Source: Agrococcus lahaulensis DSM 17612
Lineage (GTDB): Bacteria > Actinomycetota > Actinomycetes > Actinomycetales > Microbacteriaceae
Reading direction: 5' to 3'
Length of the DNA stretch: 64,000 nucleotides
Assembly: GCF_000425105.1 (NCBI RefSeq)
Contig: NZ_KE384304.1
Span: forward strand, 209,319-273,318
Positions within the stretch are counted from its first letter, which is position 1; each line of letters begins with the position of its first letter. The position numbers were made by a program, and so were the translations under genes. Of this stretch, positions 29,533 through 38,333 are shown piece by piece. Under the pieces are notes generated by a model that did not search any database, was not told the origin of the DNA, and saw only the letters and a program-made list of their open reading frames with translations.

Positions 29533-30957
29533 ATGAGCCACGGCGCGGCGCCGAGCCGGTCGACCGCGCCGGAGAGCGGCGTCATCGGAGTGCGAGCGAG
29601 AGCAGCGCTGGCCGCGACCATCATTGTCGCCGTCGCGCTCGCGCTCGGCTCGGCGGCCCTCGTGCTGCTGCTGCAGCGGTCGTTGAGCGCGAGCGTCGAG
29701 TCGTCGGTGCAGGACCGCGTCGAGGAGGTCTTCGCCGCGCTCGAGGCGATCCCGGCTGCGACCGATCCGGATGCGCTCGCTCGCTCGCTCAGGTCGATCG
29801 CCCAGACCGCATCGCGACAGGGGACGGTCGTGCAGATCCTCGCCGCCGACGGCGACGTCGCAGGACAGTCGGCTGAGCTCGAGGGTGAGGCCGCGCTCGG
29901 GCGGCCGGCCGACCCCGCCGACGGGATCGCCTGGGATGACGCGACGCTGCCGGTGGAGGAGGAGGAGGCCTACCGAGTCGCGCGAGCCGCCTTCGCCGCT
30001 CCGACCGGGATCTACACGGTCGTCGTCGCGCAGTCGCTCGAGTCGGTGGGGGAGAGCACCGCGGCGGTGCTGCCACTGCTGGCCATCGGCTACCCGATCC
30101 TCGTGCTCGTCGTGGCCGGCTCGACGTACTGGCTCGTGGGGCGCTCGCTGCGGCCCGTCGAGGCCATCCGCGCCAAGGTCGCGGCAATCGGCGGACGGCA
30201 GCTGACCGAGCGCGTGCCAGTCCCCGCGGCGAAGGACGAGATCGCCCGACTGGCCTCGACCATGAACGAGATGCTCGCGCGGCTGGAGAGCGCTCAGCTC
30301 TCGCAACGACGGTTCGTCGCCGACGCCAGTCACGAGCTGCGCAGCCCGATCGCCACCATCAAGGCGATGGGCGAGACCATCGTCGCCCATCCCGAGGGTG
30401 CGCTCTCAGCGACGGCCGCTCAGGCGTTCGTCGAAGAGGCGTCGCGGATGGAGCGGCTCGTCAGCGGGCTGCTCCTGCTCGCCCGAGCCGACGAGCGAGG
30501 GCTCGCCGGCGAGTGGCAGGACGTCGACCTCGACGATCTGCTCGCCGCCGAGCGAGACCGGGTCCGGTCCACGACCTCCCTGACGGTCGAGGCGAGCATC
30601 GAGGCGGTGCGCGTCTCCGGATCTCCGTCACAGCTCGCCCAAGCGGTCCGGAACCTCGTCGACAATGCCGTGCGGCACGCGCGCCGGTCGGTGGTGCTCA
30701 GCCTGCGAGCCGCAGGGAGCGCTGCCGTCATCGAGGTGAGCGACGATGGCCCGGGCATCCCCGCCGCTGACCGCGAGCGCGTGTTCGACCGCTTCGTCCG
30801 TCTCGATGAGAGCAGGGCCCGCGACGAGGGCGGCACCGGGCTCGGGCTCGCGATCGTCAAGGAGATCGTGCGCGCCCACGGGGGCGGCGTCGAGGTCGTC
30901 GACACTCGCACGGGAGCGGTGCTCCGCGTCACGCTGCCGCGGCAGCGCCCTGCGTGA
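29533..30957 (+). CDS. Two-component sensor histidine kinase
   Basis: The 474-residue kinase has a first membrane helix (about 22-46), an extracytoplasmic loop of about 115 residues, a second helix (about 175-198), HAMP, H-box VADASHELRSPIATIKA, N-box NLVDNAVRHA and G-box GGTGLGLAIVKE. It resembles the CutS/BaeS-type kinases. The expected regulator is the convergent gene ending at 30982, 25 nt away; co-directional partners are usual, so this is odd. A five-codon reading frame starting at ATG 29519 ends overlapping the kinase ATG. Confidence 0.92.
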   Translation: MSHGAAPSRSTAPESGVIGVRARAALAATIIVAVALALGSAALVLLLQRSLSASVESSVQDRVEEVFAALEAIPAATDPDALARSLRSIAQTASRQGTVVQILAADGDVAGQSAELEGEAALGRPADPADGIAWDDATLPVEEEEAYRVARAAFAAPTGIYTVVVAQSLESVGESTAAVLPLLAIGYPILVLVVAGSTYWLVGRSLRPVEAIRAKVAAIGGRQLTERVPVPAAKDEIARLASTMNEMLARLESAQLSQRRFVADASHELRSPIATIKAMGETIVAHPEGALSATAAQAFVEEASRMERLVSGLLLLARADERGLAGEWQDVDLDDLLAAERDRVRSTTSLTVEASIEAVRVSGSPSQLAQAVRNLVDNAVRHARRSVVLSLRAAGSAAVIEVSDDGPGIPAADRERVFDRFVRLDESRARDEGGTGLGLAIVKEIVRAHGGGVEVVDTRTGAVLRVTLPRQRPA

Positions 30958-30981
30958 TGCCCCGAGCGTCGGTCTCGCGAG

Positions 30982-31665
30982 TCACTCGCGCGCCACGAGG
31001 CGATAGCCGACGCCTCGCACGGTCCTGATCGACGTGCGCCCGAACGGCTGGTCGATCTTCTTCCGCAAGTAGCCGATGTAGACCTCCACCACGTTGTGGT
31101 CGCCCTCGAATGCCGCGTCCCAGACGGCCTCCACGATCTGCGTCCTGGTCACGACCTCGTCGGCGTGTCGCATCAGGAACTCGAGCAGGCCGAACTCCCG
31201 GGGCGTGAGCGCGATCTCCGTCCCGCCTCGCTCCACCCGGTGGCGCACCGGATCGAGCGAGAGGTCGCCGACGCTCAGCGCGACCGGCCGTTCGGGTGCA
31301 CCGCGGCGCACGAGCGCCCGGAGCCTCGCCACGAGCACGATGAACGAGAACGGCTTGATCAGGTAGTCGTCAGCGCCGAGGTCGAAGGCATCCGCCTGGT
31401 CGTACTCGCCGTCCTTCGCGGTGAGCATCAGCACCGGCGTCCAGACGCCCGCAGCCCGCATGCCCTCGCAGACCTTGTAGCCGTTGAGGCCGGGCAGCAT
31501 GATGTCGAGCACGACGACGTCGTAGTGCTGCTCCTTGGCCTTCCACAGCCCATCGACGCCGTTGTCGGCCCAATCGACGTTGAACCCTTCGGCGGTCAGG
31601 CCGTGCCGAACCGCCTCGGCCAGCCGTCGTTCGTCCTCCACGAGCAGCACGCGCATGCGATCCAT
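30982..31665 (-). CDS. OmpR-family response regulator, CutR/CseB-like
   Basis: The 227-residue regulator has a receiver with LLVEDERR, phospho-Asp in VLDIMLPG and Lys in LIKPFS, then a winged-helix domain ending VRGVGYRLV. Alternative start MRVLLVEDE at 31656. It faces the kinase gene tail-to-tail and lies on the same strand, 238 nt downstream, as the PepSY gene; a hairpin at 31860-31894 separates them. PepSY-kinase-regulator trios are common in actinobacteria, so this RR likely controls the PepSY gene. Confidence 0.92.
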   Translation of the reverse strand: MDRMRVLLVEDERRLAEAVRHGLTAEGFNVDWADNGVDGLWKAKEQHYDVVVLDIMLPGLNGYKVCEGMRAAGVWTPVLMLTAKDGEYDQADAFDLGADDYLIKPFSFIVLVARLRALVRRGAPERPVALSVGDLSLDPVRHRVERGGTEIALTPREFGLLEFLMRHADEVVTRTQIVEAVWDAAFEGDHNVVEVYIGYLRKKIDQPFGRTSIRTVRGVGYRLVARE

Positions 31666-31859
31666 TGTGACTGCCGCAGGTCGGAGTCCGCGCAGCCGAC
31701 GCTCGGCTCGTTCGAGGGCTCGACGACGATGACGGCGGCGAGGGCGAGCAGCGCCCAGGGCCGTGCTGCGGTGCGGAGCGAGACCGGGTCGAGCAGGCCT
31801 GCGAGGAAGACATCGTGGACGTGCGGTTCTCCTGCTCGGTTGGCGGGCGTCGCACGTGA

Positions 31860-31894
31860 CACCGCCTGCGGAGCGCGATGCTCCGCCGGCGGTG
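31860..31894 (-). terminator. Terminator after the PepSY gene
   Basis: CACCGCCTGCGGAGC, loop GCGAT, and the complement with one mismatch, 9 nt past the stop of the minus-strand PepSY gene. Confidence 0.8.
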
Positions 31895-31902
31895 GTCGGG
31901 TG

Positions 31903-32418
31903 TCAGCTGTTGGGGTCCTCGGCGCCGTTCTCGCCGGTCTCGTCCTGCTCGCTGCCGTTCTCGGTGGCCTCGTCGGTGCCCTCGGGCTCGTCGGCCTCCT
32001 GCGCGAGCACGCTCGCGTCGCCCGCGTCGACCTTGACGTCGATCACGGAGCCGTCGGCCTCGGTCACCTGGACCTCGTAGAGGACGTACCCGTTCTCGTC
32101 CTCGAGCACCGCGTCGCCGGCGGTGCCGGGCACCGCGGCGAGCGCCGCTGCCGTCGCCTCCTCGGGTGTGACCGTCGCGAGGCCCTGCAGGCTCGCGGCC
32201 TCCTCGGCCTCGGACAGCTCCGTGTCCGACCCGTCGGGGGCCATCGCATCCTGCGGCGCCTGCACAGAGCCCGTGTACGACGGATCCTGCTCATCGGTCG
32301 CCGAGGACGACGGCTGCGTGCTGTCGGGGTTCGCCGCCATGGCGAGGCCGGCTCCACCGAAGGCGAGCGTCGTGGCGATGATGCCGGTCACGGCTGCCTT
32401 CTTCTTGAGGTTCTTCAT
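31903..32418 (-). CDS. Secreted PepSY-domain protein
   Basis: The ATG at 32418 follows a GGAG site. The 171-residue protein has a signal peptide (KKKAAVTGIIATTLAFGGAG, cleavage near AMAA), an acidic Ser/Asp/Gln linker, then a PepSY fold (VTPEEATAAALAAVPG, VLEDENGYVLYEVQV, DGSVIDVKVDA). The tail is acidic (GSEQDETGENGAEDPNS). PepSY proteins act as peptidase inhibitors or sensory partners of two-component systems. The gene is divergent from the PAP2 gene, with CTGAG repeats between them. Confidence 0.88.
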   Translation of the reverse strand: MKNLKKKAAVTGIIATTLAFGGAGLAMAANPDSTQPSSSATDEQDPSYTGSVQAPQDAMAPDGSDTELSEAEEAASLQGLATVTPEEATAAALAAVPGTAGDAVLEDENGYVLYEVQVTEADGSVIDVKVDAGDASVLAQEADEPEGTDEATENGSEQDETGENGAEDPNS

Positions 32419-32503
32419 GATGTGCTCCTGTTCGGTCTCCGGACCCTGGCGGGCCGGTCCGACCCGCTGATCGAGTCGATGCGACGAGACTCCCGGATGG
32501 GCA

Positions 32504-32540
32504 CTGAGGCGACTCTGAGACCGACTGAGAGCGCCCTCAG
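32504..32540. promoter_or_regulatory. CTGAG direct repeats, probable response-regulator site
   Basis: CTGAG (32504), CTGAG (32515), CTGAG (32525) and CTCAG (32536) are spaced 11, 10 and 11 nt, that is, once per helical turn. They lie between the divergent PepSY and PAP2 genes, which is what an OmpR-family dimer array looks like. Confidence 0.6.
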
Positions 32541-32614
32541 GTGCGAGCAGCGCGAGCGCGCGGCACCAGGAGCGCTGTGCCAGGATCGCCTCAGGGCCCA
32601 GGGGAGGAGTGCCG

Positions 32615-33445
32615 ATGCAACGCGATCGCGACGAGCCGAAGGCGACGGGCTCCGACGCCGAAGTCGCGGGCGAGCGGCACGTGGGCGCGAAGGACCTGAC
32701 GAGCTGGTCGACGCGCGCGGGCAGGGTCGGCGCCGCACTCGTGCACCGCGTGAGCGACCTGCTCGGTCCGCACGCGGCGCTCGTGCTCATCCTGGCGGTC
32801 GGCGCGGCCGTCGCGGCGCTCGCGACCCTCGCGGCAGCATGGGTGTACGACGCGGTGACGGAGCCGGACGGCGTCGCCGGCCTCGACCGACCGGTGCTGG
32901 CCGCGTTCGAGGCGGTCAGATCACCCTGGCTCGATGCGGCCGTCACCTGGTACACGAACCTCGGTGGGCCGATCGTGATGCCGGTGATCGCCGTGCTCGC
33001 CATCGTCATCCTGAGCCTGCGTCGGCGCAACTGGGCGCCGGTGCTCATCATCGGCGGTGCGGGCGCGGGGTCGCTGCTCATGACGATCGTGGGCAAGGGG
33101 CTCGTCGCGCGGGTGCGGCCCGGGTTCGACCACGCCGTGCCGCCGTTCGAGCGCTCGCCCTCGTTCCCCAGCGGGCACGCGCTCAACGCCACGGCGATCG
33201 CGGGCGCGATCGCCTACATGCTGCTCCTGCGCCAGTCGAAGCGCGTCATCCGCGCCGCGACCATCACCGTGGCCGTCGTGTTCGCCGCCAGCATCGGCAT
33301 CAGCCGCATCTACCTCGGCCACCACTGGTTCACCGACGTGCTCGTGGCGTGGGTGCTCGGCGTGGGGTGGCTCGCGGTCGTCATCACCGCGCATCGGCTC
33401 TCTCTCACCGCGCGTCGGCGGCAGCAGACGACTCCCACCGGCTAG
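32615..33445 (+). CDS. PAP2-family membrane phosphatase
   Basis: The ATG at 32615 fits the GGGGAGGAG ribosome site best. The 276-residue protein has a charged N-terminus of about 45 residues and about six membrane helices. PAP2 signature motifs are KGLVARVRPGF, PSFPSGHALNATA and SRIYLGHHWFTDVL, with catalytic His in the last two. The family dephosphorylates lipid phosphates such as undecaprenyl pyrophosphate or phosphatidate. The location next to an envelope-sensing system suggests wall-carrier recycling. Confidence 0.92.
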   Translation: MQRDRDEPKATGSDAEVAGERHVGAKDLTSWSTRAGRVGAALVHRVSDLLGPHAALVLILAVGAAVAALATLAAAWVYDAVTEPDGVAGLDRPVLAAFEAVRSPWLDAAVTWYTNLGGPIVMPVIAVLAIVILSLRRRNWAPVLIIGGAGAGSLLMTIVGKGLVARVRPGFDHAVPPFERSPSFPSGHALNATAIAGAIAYMLLLRQSKRVIRAATITVAVVFAASIGISRIYLGHHWFTDVLVAWVLGVGWLAVVITAHRLSLTARRRQQTTPTG

Positions 33446-33478
33446 CGGTCGGGTGCCCGTTCGAATCTGCCCTCCGGC

Positions 33479-34417
33479 TCACTCGCTCGTGAGCCCGGAG
33501 TAGGCGTGCAGACCCTTGAAGAAGAGGTTGACGACCGTGAAGTTGAACAGCACGGCGGCGAAGCCGACGATCTGCAGCCAGGCCGAGCGCGAGCCGCGCC
33601 ACCCGCGAGTCGCTCGCGCATGGATGTAGCCCGCGTAGAGCACCCAGATGATGAAGGTCCACACCTCCTTCGTGTCCCAGCCCCAGTAGCGCCCCCACGC
33701 GTACTCCGCCCAGACCGCGCCCGCCACGAGGGTGAAGGTCCAGAAGATGAATCCGATCACCCCGACGCGGTAGCCCAGGTCTTCGAGCTGCTCGGCGCTC
33801 GGCAGTGATCGCAGGAAGCCGTTGGTCCGCCGCTCCTTCACGAGCTGGACGACGCTCAGCCCGGCGCCGAGGGCGAAGAAGCCTGTCGCGAGGGTGGCGA
33901 CGAAGACGTGGATGACGAGCCAGTAGGTCTGGAGAGCAGGGGGGAGGGGGACAGGCGGAACGTAGAAGTTGACCGTCGCGGTGCCGAGGAACACCACGGC
34001 CAGACCGGAGATGAACACGCCGAGGAACCTGAGGTCTCGCCACAGGCGGGAGAGCACGAAGACGCCGACGATGATCGCGACGCCCGTCAGCGCGAACTCA
34101 TACATGTTCGCCCAAGGAACGCGGCCGGCGGCCAGCCCCCGCATGACGACGCCTGTGACCTGGACCGCCCAGGCGATCACCGTCAGGGCGAAGCCGATCC
34201 GGGCGCCGCGGCCAGCCTCGGCGGCAGCCGTGGAGGGCGACGGCTGCCCGCCTGTCGAGGAGCCGCCGCCGACGCTCACCAGCTCGCGGGGAGCGGGGGA
34301 CCTGGCAGCCGATCGCTTCGCCACGTCGACGGCGAACGCCACGAAGGCGAGGGTGTAGACCGCCATCGCGGAGTAGACGGCCAGCAGTGCTGCCGCATCC
34401 CATTGATCCATCGTCAC
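33479..34417 (-). CDS. ccsB: Cytochrome c maturation protein CcsB (system II)
   Basis: The 312-residue protein has about eight membrane helices and the tryptophan-rich WWD-like haem-handling motif (WAEYAWGRYWGWDTKEVW) with His in HVFVATLATGF and IHARATRG. It is the CcsA/CcsB component of ResBC. Its start overlaps the resB stop (ATGA). With ResB it carries haem across the membrane and joins it to apocytochrome c. Confidence 0.95.
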   Translation of the reverse strand: MTMDQWDAAALLAVYSAMAVYTLAFVAFAVDVAKRSAARSPAPRELVSVGGGSSTGGQPSPSTAAAEAGRGARIGFALTVIAWAVQVTGVVMRGLAAGRVPWANMYEFALTGVAIIVGVFVLSRLWRDLRFLGVFISGLAVVFLGTATVNFYVPPVPLPPALQTYWLVIHVFVATLATGFFALGAGLSVVQLVKERRTNGFLRSLPSAEQLEDLGYRVGVIGFIFWTFTLVAGAVWAEYAWGRYWGWDTKEVWTFIIWVLYAGYIHARATRGWRGSRSAWLQIVGFAAVLFNFTVVNLFFKGLHAYSGLTSE

Positions 34418-36021
34418 GTCGTGATCCTCTCTCGGGTTGGTTGCGTCGCTGCGGTGTCGTCGCGCAGGCGATCCGCAAGTGCGTCCACCGCGCGCTCGAG
34501 CATGGGGTCCTCGCCGCGCGCGAGCCCTGCGAGCTCGAGTCCCGCCTCGGTCGCCTTGACCCAGAGCCGACGGCGCGGGATGAGGAGCGACGCGAGCAGC
34601 GAGAGGATGAGCGCGATCGTGATCCAGAGCACCGGCGTCTGCGTGTAGTCGACGTGGACCTCGATGACCCCGTACCGCAGCACGTCCTCGAACGCGATCG
34701 TGCCGAGCCCCCCGGGGATCTCGAGCGACTGGCCGGGCACGAGGATCAGGGATTCCGCTCCGGAGTCGCCGCCGGCGATCTGCGTCATCTCGTCGGTCGC
34801 GAGCGAGTACACCGAGCGCGGGATGCCGGCATCGAGCCCGAGGTCTCCGGTGAACGCCTGCAGGGAGAGCACCGGATTCAGCACGTCGGTGTAGCCGGAG
34901 GCGAGTGCTCCGGTGCTCAGCTCCACCGCTGTCGGGTAGAAGAAGCCGCGCAGGCCCAGCTGCTGCTGCAGGCCGTCGGGCAGCTTCATCACGCCGAGGC
35001 TCGTCATCAGGTCGTCCTGGGCGAGGAAGGGGGTGTACTCGTCGTAGACGACGTTCCCGTCGGGGTCGCGCACCGAGATGCGGGGCGCGTAGCCGTTCGA
35101 GATGAGGTAGAGGTCGGCGCCTGCGACCGAGAGCGGCTCGTTGACCTTGATCTGCGCCTTCCGCTCACCGCTCGGCTCGTTGACGGCTACTCGCGCGGTG
35201 AAGTCGAGCGGAGCCCCCACCGCATGGCGGTTCTCGGTCTCGTACTCGACCTCGAGCTCGTCGAGACGGACGGCGAACGGCTCCAGCGACCCCTCGTCGA
35301 ACCACTGTCCAGCCGAGAAGGTGTCGTAGCTCGAGAGCGTGTTCGCGAAGCCGCGGCCCTCGACGAGGAGTCGCTGTCCCTCGTAGCCGAAGCCCGAGCC
35401 GATGCCCACGACGAGGATCATCGCGAGCAGCGACGCGTGGAACAGCAGGTTGCCGGTCTCGCGGAGGTAGCCGCGCTCAGCAGAGACGCTCTGCCCGTAT
35501 CGCGCGGTGCGGTACCCGAGGCGCCGCAGCATCCGCTCAGCGCGATCGAGGTCGGCTGCGCTTCCCGGCACGGTCTGGAATCCGACGAGCCGGGACAGGC
35601 GCGCCGGTGTCTTCGGCGGCGCGGCTCGCATGGCCTTCGCGTGATGCACGAGACGGGGGATGACGCATCCCACCAAGGACGTGAACAGCAGGATGTAGAT
35701 GGCCGAGAACCACGGGCTCGTGTAGACGTCGTGCAACGAGAGCGCGTCGTACAGCCAGACGAGCCCCGGATTGTCGGAGCGGACCTGGATGACTCCGTTC
35801 GGGTCGCTCGATCGCTGAGGCACGAGGCTGCCCGGGATCGCGGCGAGTGCCAGCAGCAGCAGGAGGACGATCGCGGTCCTCATCGAGGTCAGCTGGCGCC
35901 ACAGGAATCGCGCCCAGCCCGCGGGCCCTAGACGCGGCCCCCCGGCGATCGGCACAGCACGGCCGGGCGCATCCACGTGGTCTCCCGGCCGCAGCGGGCC
36001 CGACTCAGATGATCGTGGCAT
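34414..36021 (-). CDS. resB: Cytochrome c maturation protein ResB (system II)
   Basis: The 535-residue protein has four membrane helices (first around residue 48-66: RTAIVLLLLLALAAIPGSLV, last near the C-terminus) and a large extracytoplasmic region, matching ResB. It overlaps ccdA by 17 nt at its start. ResB and CcsB together form the system II haem lyase; it follows the ccdA and tlpA genes that keep the apocytochrome thiols reduced. Confidence 0.94.
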   Translation of the reverse strand: MPRSSESGPLRPGDHVDAPGRAVPIAGGPRLGPAGWARFLWRQLTSMRTAIVLLLLLALAAIPGSLVPQRSSDPNGVIQVRSDNPGLVWLYDALSLHDVYTSPWFSAIYILLFTSLVGCVIPRLVHHAKAMRAAPPKTPARLSRLVGFQTVPGSAADLDRAERMLRRLGYRTARYGQSVSAERGYLRETGNLLFHASLLAMILVVGIGSGFGYEGQRLLVEGRGFANTLSSYDTFSAGQWFDEGSLEPFAVRLDELEVEYETENRHAVGAPLDFTARVAVNEPSGERKAQIKVNEPLSVAGADLYLISNGYAPRISVRDPDGNVVYDEYTPFLAQDDLMTSLGVMKLPDGLQQQLGLRGFFYPTAVELSTGALASGYTDVLNPVLSLQAFTGDLGLDAGIPRSVYSLATDEMTQIAGGDSGAESLILVPGQSLEIPGGLGTIAFEDVLRYGVIEVHVDYTQTPVLWITIALILSLLASLLIPRRRLWVKATEAGLELAGLARGEDPMLERAVDALADRLRDDTAATQPTRERITT

Positions 36022-36763
36022 ACGACGCGATCCACCCTTGCATCTCGTTCATGATGAGGTCCCAGACGCCCGTGACCATCAGCAGGCCGATGAGGATCAG
36101 CATCGCGCCGCCCGCGATGTTGATCGCCCGCACGTGGCGTCGCATCCACGCGATCGTGGAGCCCATCCACCCGAGTCCGGCCGCGAGCAGCAGGAACGGG
36201 ATGCCGAGGCCCAGCGCGTACGCGAGTCCCAGCACGGCGCCCTGCCCTGCGCTGCCCGTCGTGACCGTGAGGGCACTGATCGCGGCGAGCGTCGGGCCGG
36301 AGCAGGGAGTCCACCCGAGCGCGAAGATCACGCCGACGAGCGGCGCCGTCCACATGCCGCCCGCCTTCAGCTGCTGCGGCTTCCAGACGCGCTGCAGGAA
36401 GCGCATCTGACCGATGAACACCAGCCCCAGCACGATGAGCAGCACGCCGAGCACGCGGACGAGCAGCGAGGACCACACGAGGAGGAACGAGCTCACCGCC
36501 CCGACGAGCGCGGTGCCGAGCACGAACACCGCCGTGAAGCCGCCGACGAACAGCGCCACGCCGGCGATGAGCCGACCGCGTCCGCCGTCCTCGCCGACGA
36601 GCGACCCCATCAGGCCGAGGTAGCCCGGCACGAGCGGGAGGATGCACGGGCTGGCGAACGACACGATGCCCGCCAGCAGGGCGACGGGCACAGAGAGCAG
36701 CAGCTCGCCGCTCAGCACCGCCGCGGCTGGGTCGAGCGCTCGCTGCGCAAGCAGCTGGATCAT
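36005..36763 (-). CDS. ccdA: Thiol-electron transporter CcdA
   Basis: The 252-residue membrane protein has six or so helices with the two conserved Cys in SFASPCILPLVPG and GWTPCSGPTLA. CcdA passes electrons from cytoplasmic thioredoxin to extracytoplasmic thiol proteins. It is placed directly between the TlpA gene (4-nt overlap) and resB, the classic order in actinobacteria. Confidence 0.95.
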   Translation of the reverse strand: MIQLLAQRALDPAAAVLSGELLLSVPVALLAGIVSFASPCILPLVPGYLGLMGSLVGEDGGRGRLIAGVALFVGGFTAVFVLGTALVGAVSSFLLVWSSLLVRVLGVLLIVLGLVFIGQMRFLQRVWKPQQLKAGGMWTAPLVGVIFALGWTPCSGPTLAAISALTVTTGSAGQGAVLGLAYALGLGIPFLLLAAGLGWMGSTIAWMRRHVRAINIAGGAMLILIGLLMVTGVWDLIMNEMQGWIASYATII

Positions 36764-37341
36764 CGCTCGAGCTCCTCCCGCAGCAGCGTCGACAGGATGC
36801 TGGTGTCGGTGACCGCGCCGGAGACGCGCGCGGCGACGCGCCCCTCGGCGTCGAGGATGATCGTCGACGGGACCGCGTTGGGGGCCACGACGCCTGCGAA
36901 CGCGAGCTGACCCTGCGCGGAGACGTCGTCGAGGATCGACGGGTACTCGATCGCGAACTCCTCCTCGAACGCCATCGCCTGCGCACCGCCGTCCCGGACA
37001 TTGATGCCGATGAAGTCCACCCGGTCGCCGTACTCGGCGTGGAGCTCAGCCAGCACGGGAGCTTCCACGCGGCAGGGCGGACAGGCGGCGTACCAGAAGT
37101 TCACGAGCGCGACCCCGTCGAGCTCCGTCGAGTCGAACTCGCCGCCGGTCGCGAGCGGTCCGCTGAACGACCCGGGAGGCGTGCGCTGATCCCGCGGGAT
37201 CTCCGTGACGATGCCATCGCCCGCGATGTAGCCCGCGTCGCCCGCTTGCCCCGCGGGCCCTTCCGCGCTCGCACAGCCGCTGAGCAGCAGCACGGCGGCT
37301 ACGCCGACCGCGACAAGACCGCGACGAATCGAACCCAGCAT
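36760..37341 (-). CDS. TlpA/ResA-like thiol-disulfide lipoprotein
   Basis: The 193-residue protein has a lipoprotein signal (lipobox LLLSGC near residue 23) and a thioredoxin fold with active site CPPC in FWYAACPPCRVEAP and cis-Pro in NAVPSTIIL. It would reduce the CXXCH thiols of apocytochrome c before haem attachment, fed by CcdA. It lies 28 nt downstream of the F510_1955-family gene, consistent with one transcript. Confidence 0.93.
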   Translation of the reverse strand: MLGSIRRGLVAVGVAAVLLLSGCASAEGPAGQAGDAGYIAGDGIVTEIPRDQRTPPGSFSGPLATGGEFDSTELDGVALVNFWYAACPPCRVEAPVLAELHAEYGDRVDFIGINVRDGGAQAMAFEEEFAIEYPSILDDVSAQGQLAFAGVVAPNAVPSTIILDAEGRVAARVSGAVTDTSILSTLLREELER

Positions 37342-37369
37342 GTTTCCTCCGATCAGCTCTCATCAGCGG

Positions 37370-38218
37370 TCAGGACTGCAACGGACGCCAGGTCTGTCCC
37401 TGGTCGCTCGTGCGCTGGAGTCCTGACTCCCCAGCGACCACGACGTCGCCATCGGGCAGCAGCGTGAGCGCGGAAACCTGCTCCGGCGTTGTTCCCATCG
37501 CGCGCCACGCCTCGTCAGGACCGGACTCCCACAGCGCGCCCTGCTGGTCGACGCCCACGATGGCGTCGCCTGAGCCGCCCAGCAGCACGAGCGCCGGGGC
37601 ATCGGCAACCGGCTCGAAGGTCCCGCCTCCATCCAGACTGCTCGAGAGCCCGGCGAAGCTCGTCATCAGCAGGCCTCGGTCGGCGGCGAGCAGGTCGTAC
37701 GTGTCGACGGCAGCGCCCTCGCGCCAGCTGACACCCATGTCTTCGCTGATCAGCAGCTGTCCGGCGTGCGATCCGACGATCGTCTCCGCCTTCGGATCGT
37801 AGGTCAGCGCGTGGAAGTCGGCCACACCCTCGAGCGAGACGGCATCCCAGCTCTCGCCGAGGTCGTCGCTGCGGATGAGGCCCACATTGGGGCCGCGGAG
37901 GGGTTGAGGTCCGCTCGTGCCGGGGTGGCCCGACGCGAGGAGAGCGTGCTCGGCGACAGCCATCCCCATGAGGTCGATCCTCAGGTCCCCGGCGGGACCG
38001 CGGACATCACCGTCGGCGAGGTCGACGGTGAACAGTCCGTTGTGCGTCGCGACCAGCAATGACTGGCCGTCAGGGCTGGTGGCGAGCTCGTGCACGTGAT
38101 TGTCCTCGGTGAGGGCAACCGAGGGTGGGGGCGCGGCGCAGGAGGCGAGAGCGCCGATCGAGGTCGAGAGGGCGGCGGCCGCGAGCAGGCGGCGACCGAT
38201 TCGAATATTGGTGGGCAT
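37370..38218 (-). CDS. F510_1955-family beta-propeller lipoprotein, copy 1
   Basis: The ATG at 38218 gives a 282-residue protein: lipoprotein signal (lipobox GALASC near residue 26), then a sialidase-like beta-propeller with Asp-box motifs (SDDLGESW, SEDMGVSW, SDQGQTW). The family is named as a glycosylhydrolase; I see no clear sialidase Arg triad. A collinear paralogue is at 43132, roughly 60 percent identical by eye. Conserved His/Met clusters (HVHEL, DLMGM, ASGHPG) hint at metal handling; that is inference. It lies between a DUF305 gene and the cytochrome operon. Confidence 0.8.
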   Translation of the reverse strand: MPTNIRIGRRLLAAAALSTSIGALASCAAPPPSVALTEDNHVHELATSPDGQSLLVATHNGLFTVDLADGDVRGPAGDLRIDLMGMAVAEHALLASGHPGTSGPQPLRGPNVGLIRSDDLGESWDAVSLEGVADFHALTYDPKAETIVGSHAGQLLISEDMGVSWREGAAVDTYDLLAADRGLLMTSFAGLSSSLDGGGTFEPVADAPALVLLGGSGDAIVGVDQQGALWESGPDEAWRAMGTTPEQVSALTLLPDGDVVVAGESGLQRTSDQGQTWRPLQS

Positions 38219-38333
38219 GATGTGTCCTTCGTGGCATCCGGAAGCTGAAGCGCGCATGGCGGCGCGGCGGCAGGCGTCACCGCCCGCACGACTGATCGGG
38301 GCGGCGACACCGGCCGCCCCGATCAGCGAAGGG

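Noticed and set aside
31596..31862. 88-residue minus-strand frame between regulator and PepSY genes
   Set aside because: It overlaps the regulator start out of frame, has no ribosome site and follows a terminator; one hydrophobic segment alone is not enough.
37370..38218. Active sialidase
   Set aside because: Asp boxes define the propeller fold only; the Arg triad and catalytic Tyr/Glu of sialidases are not apparent.
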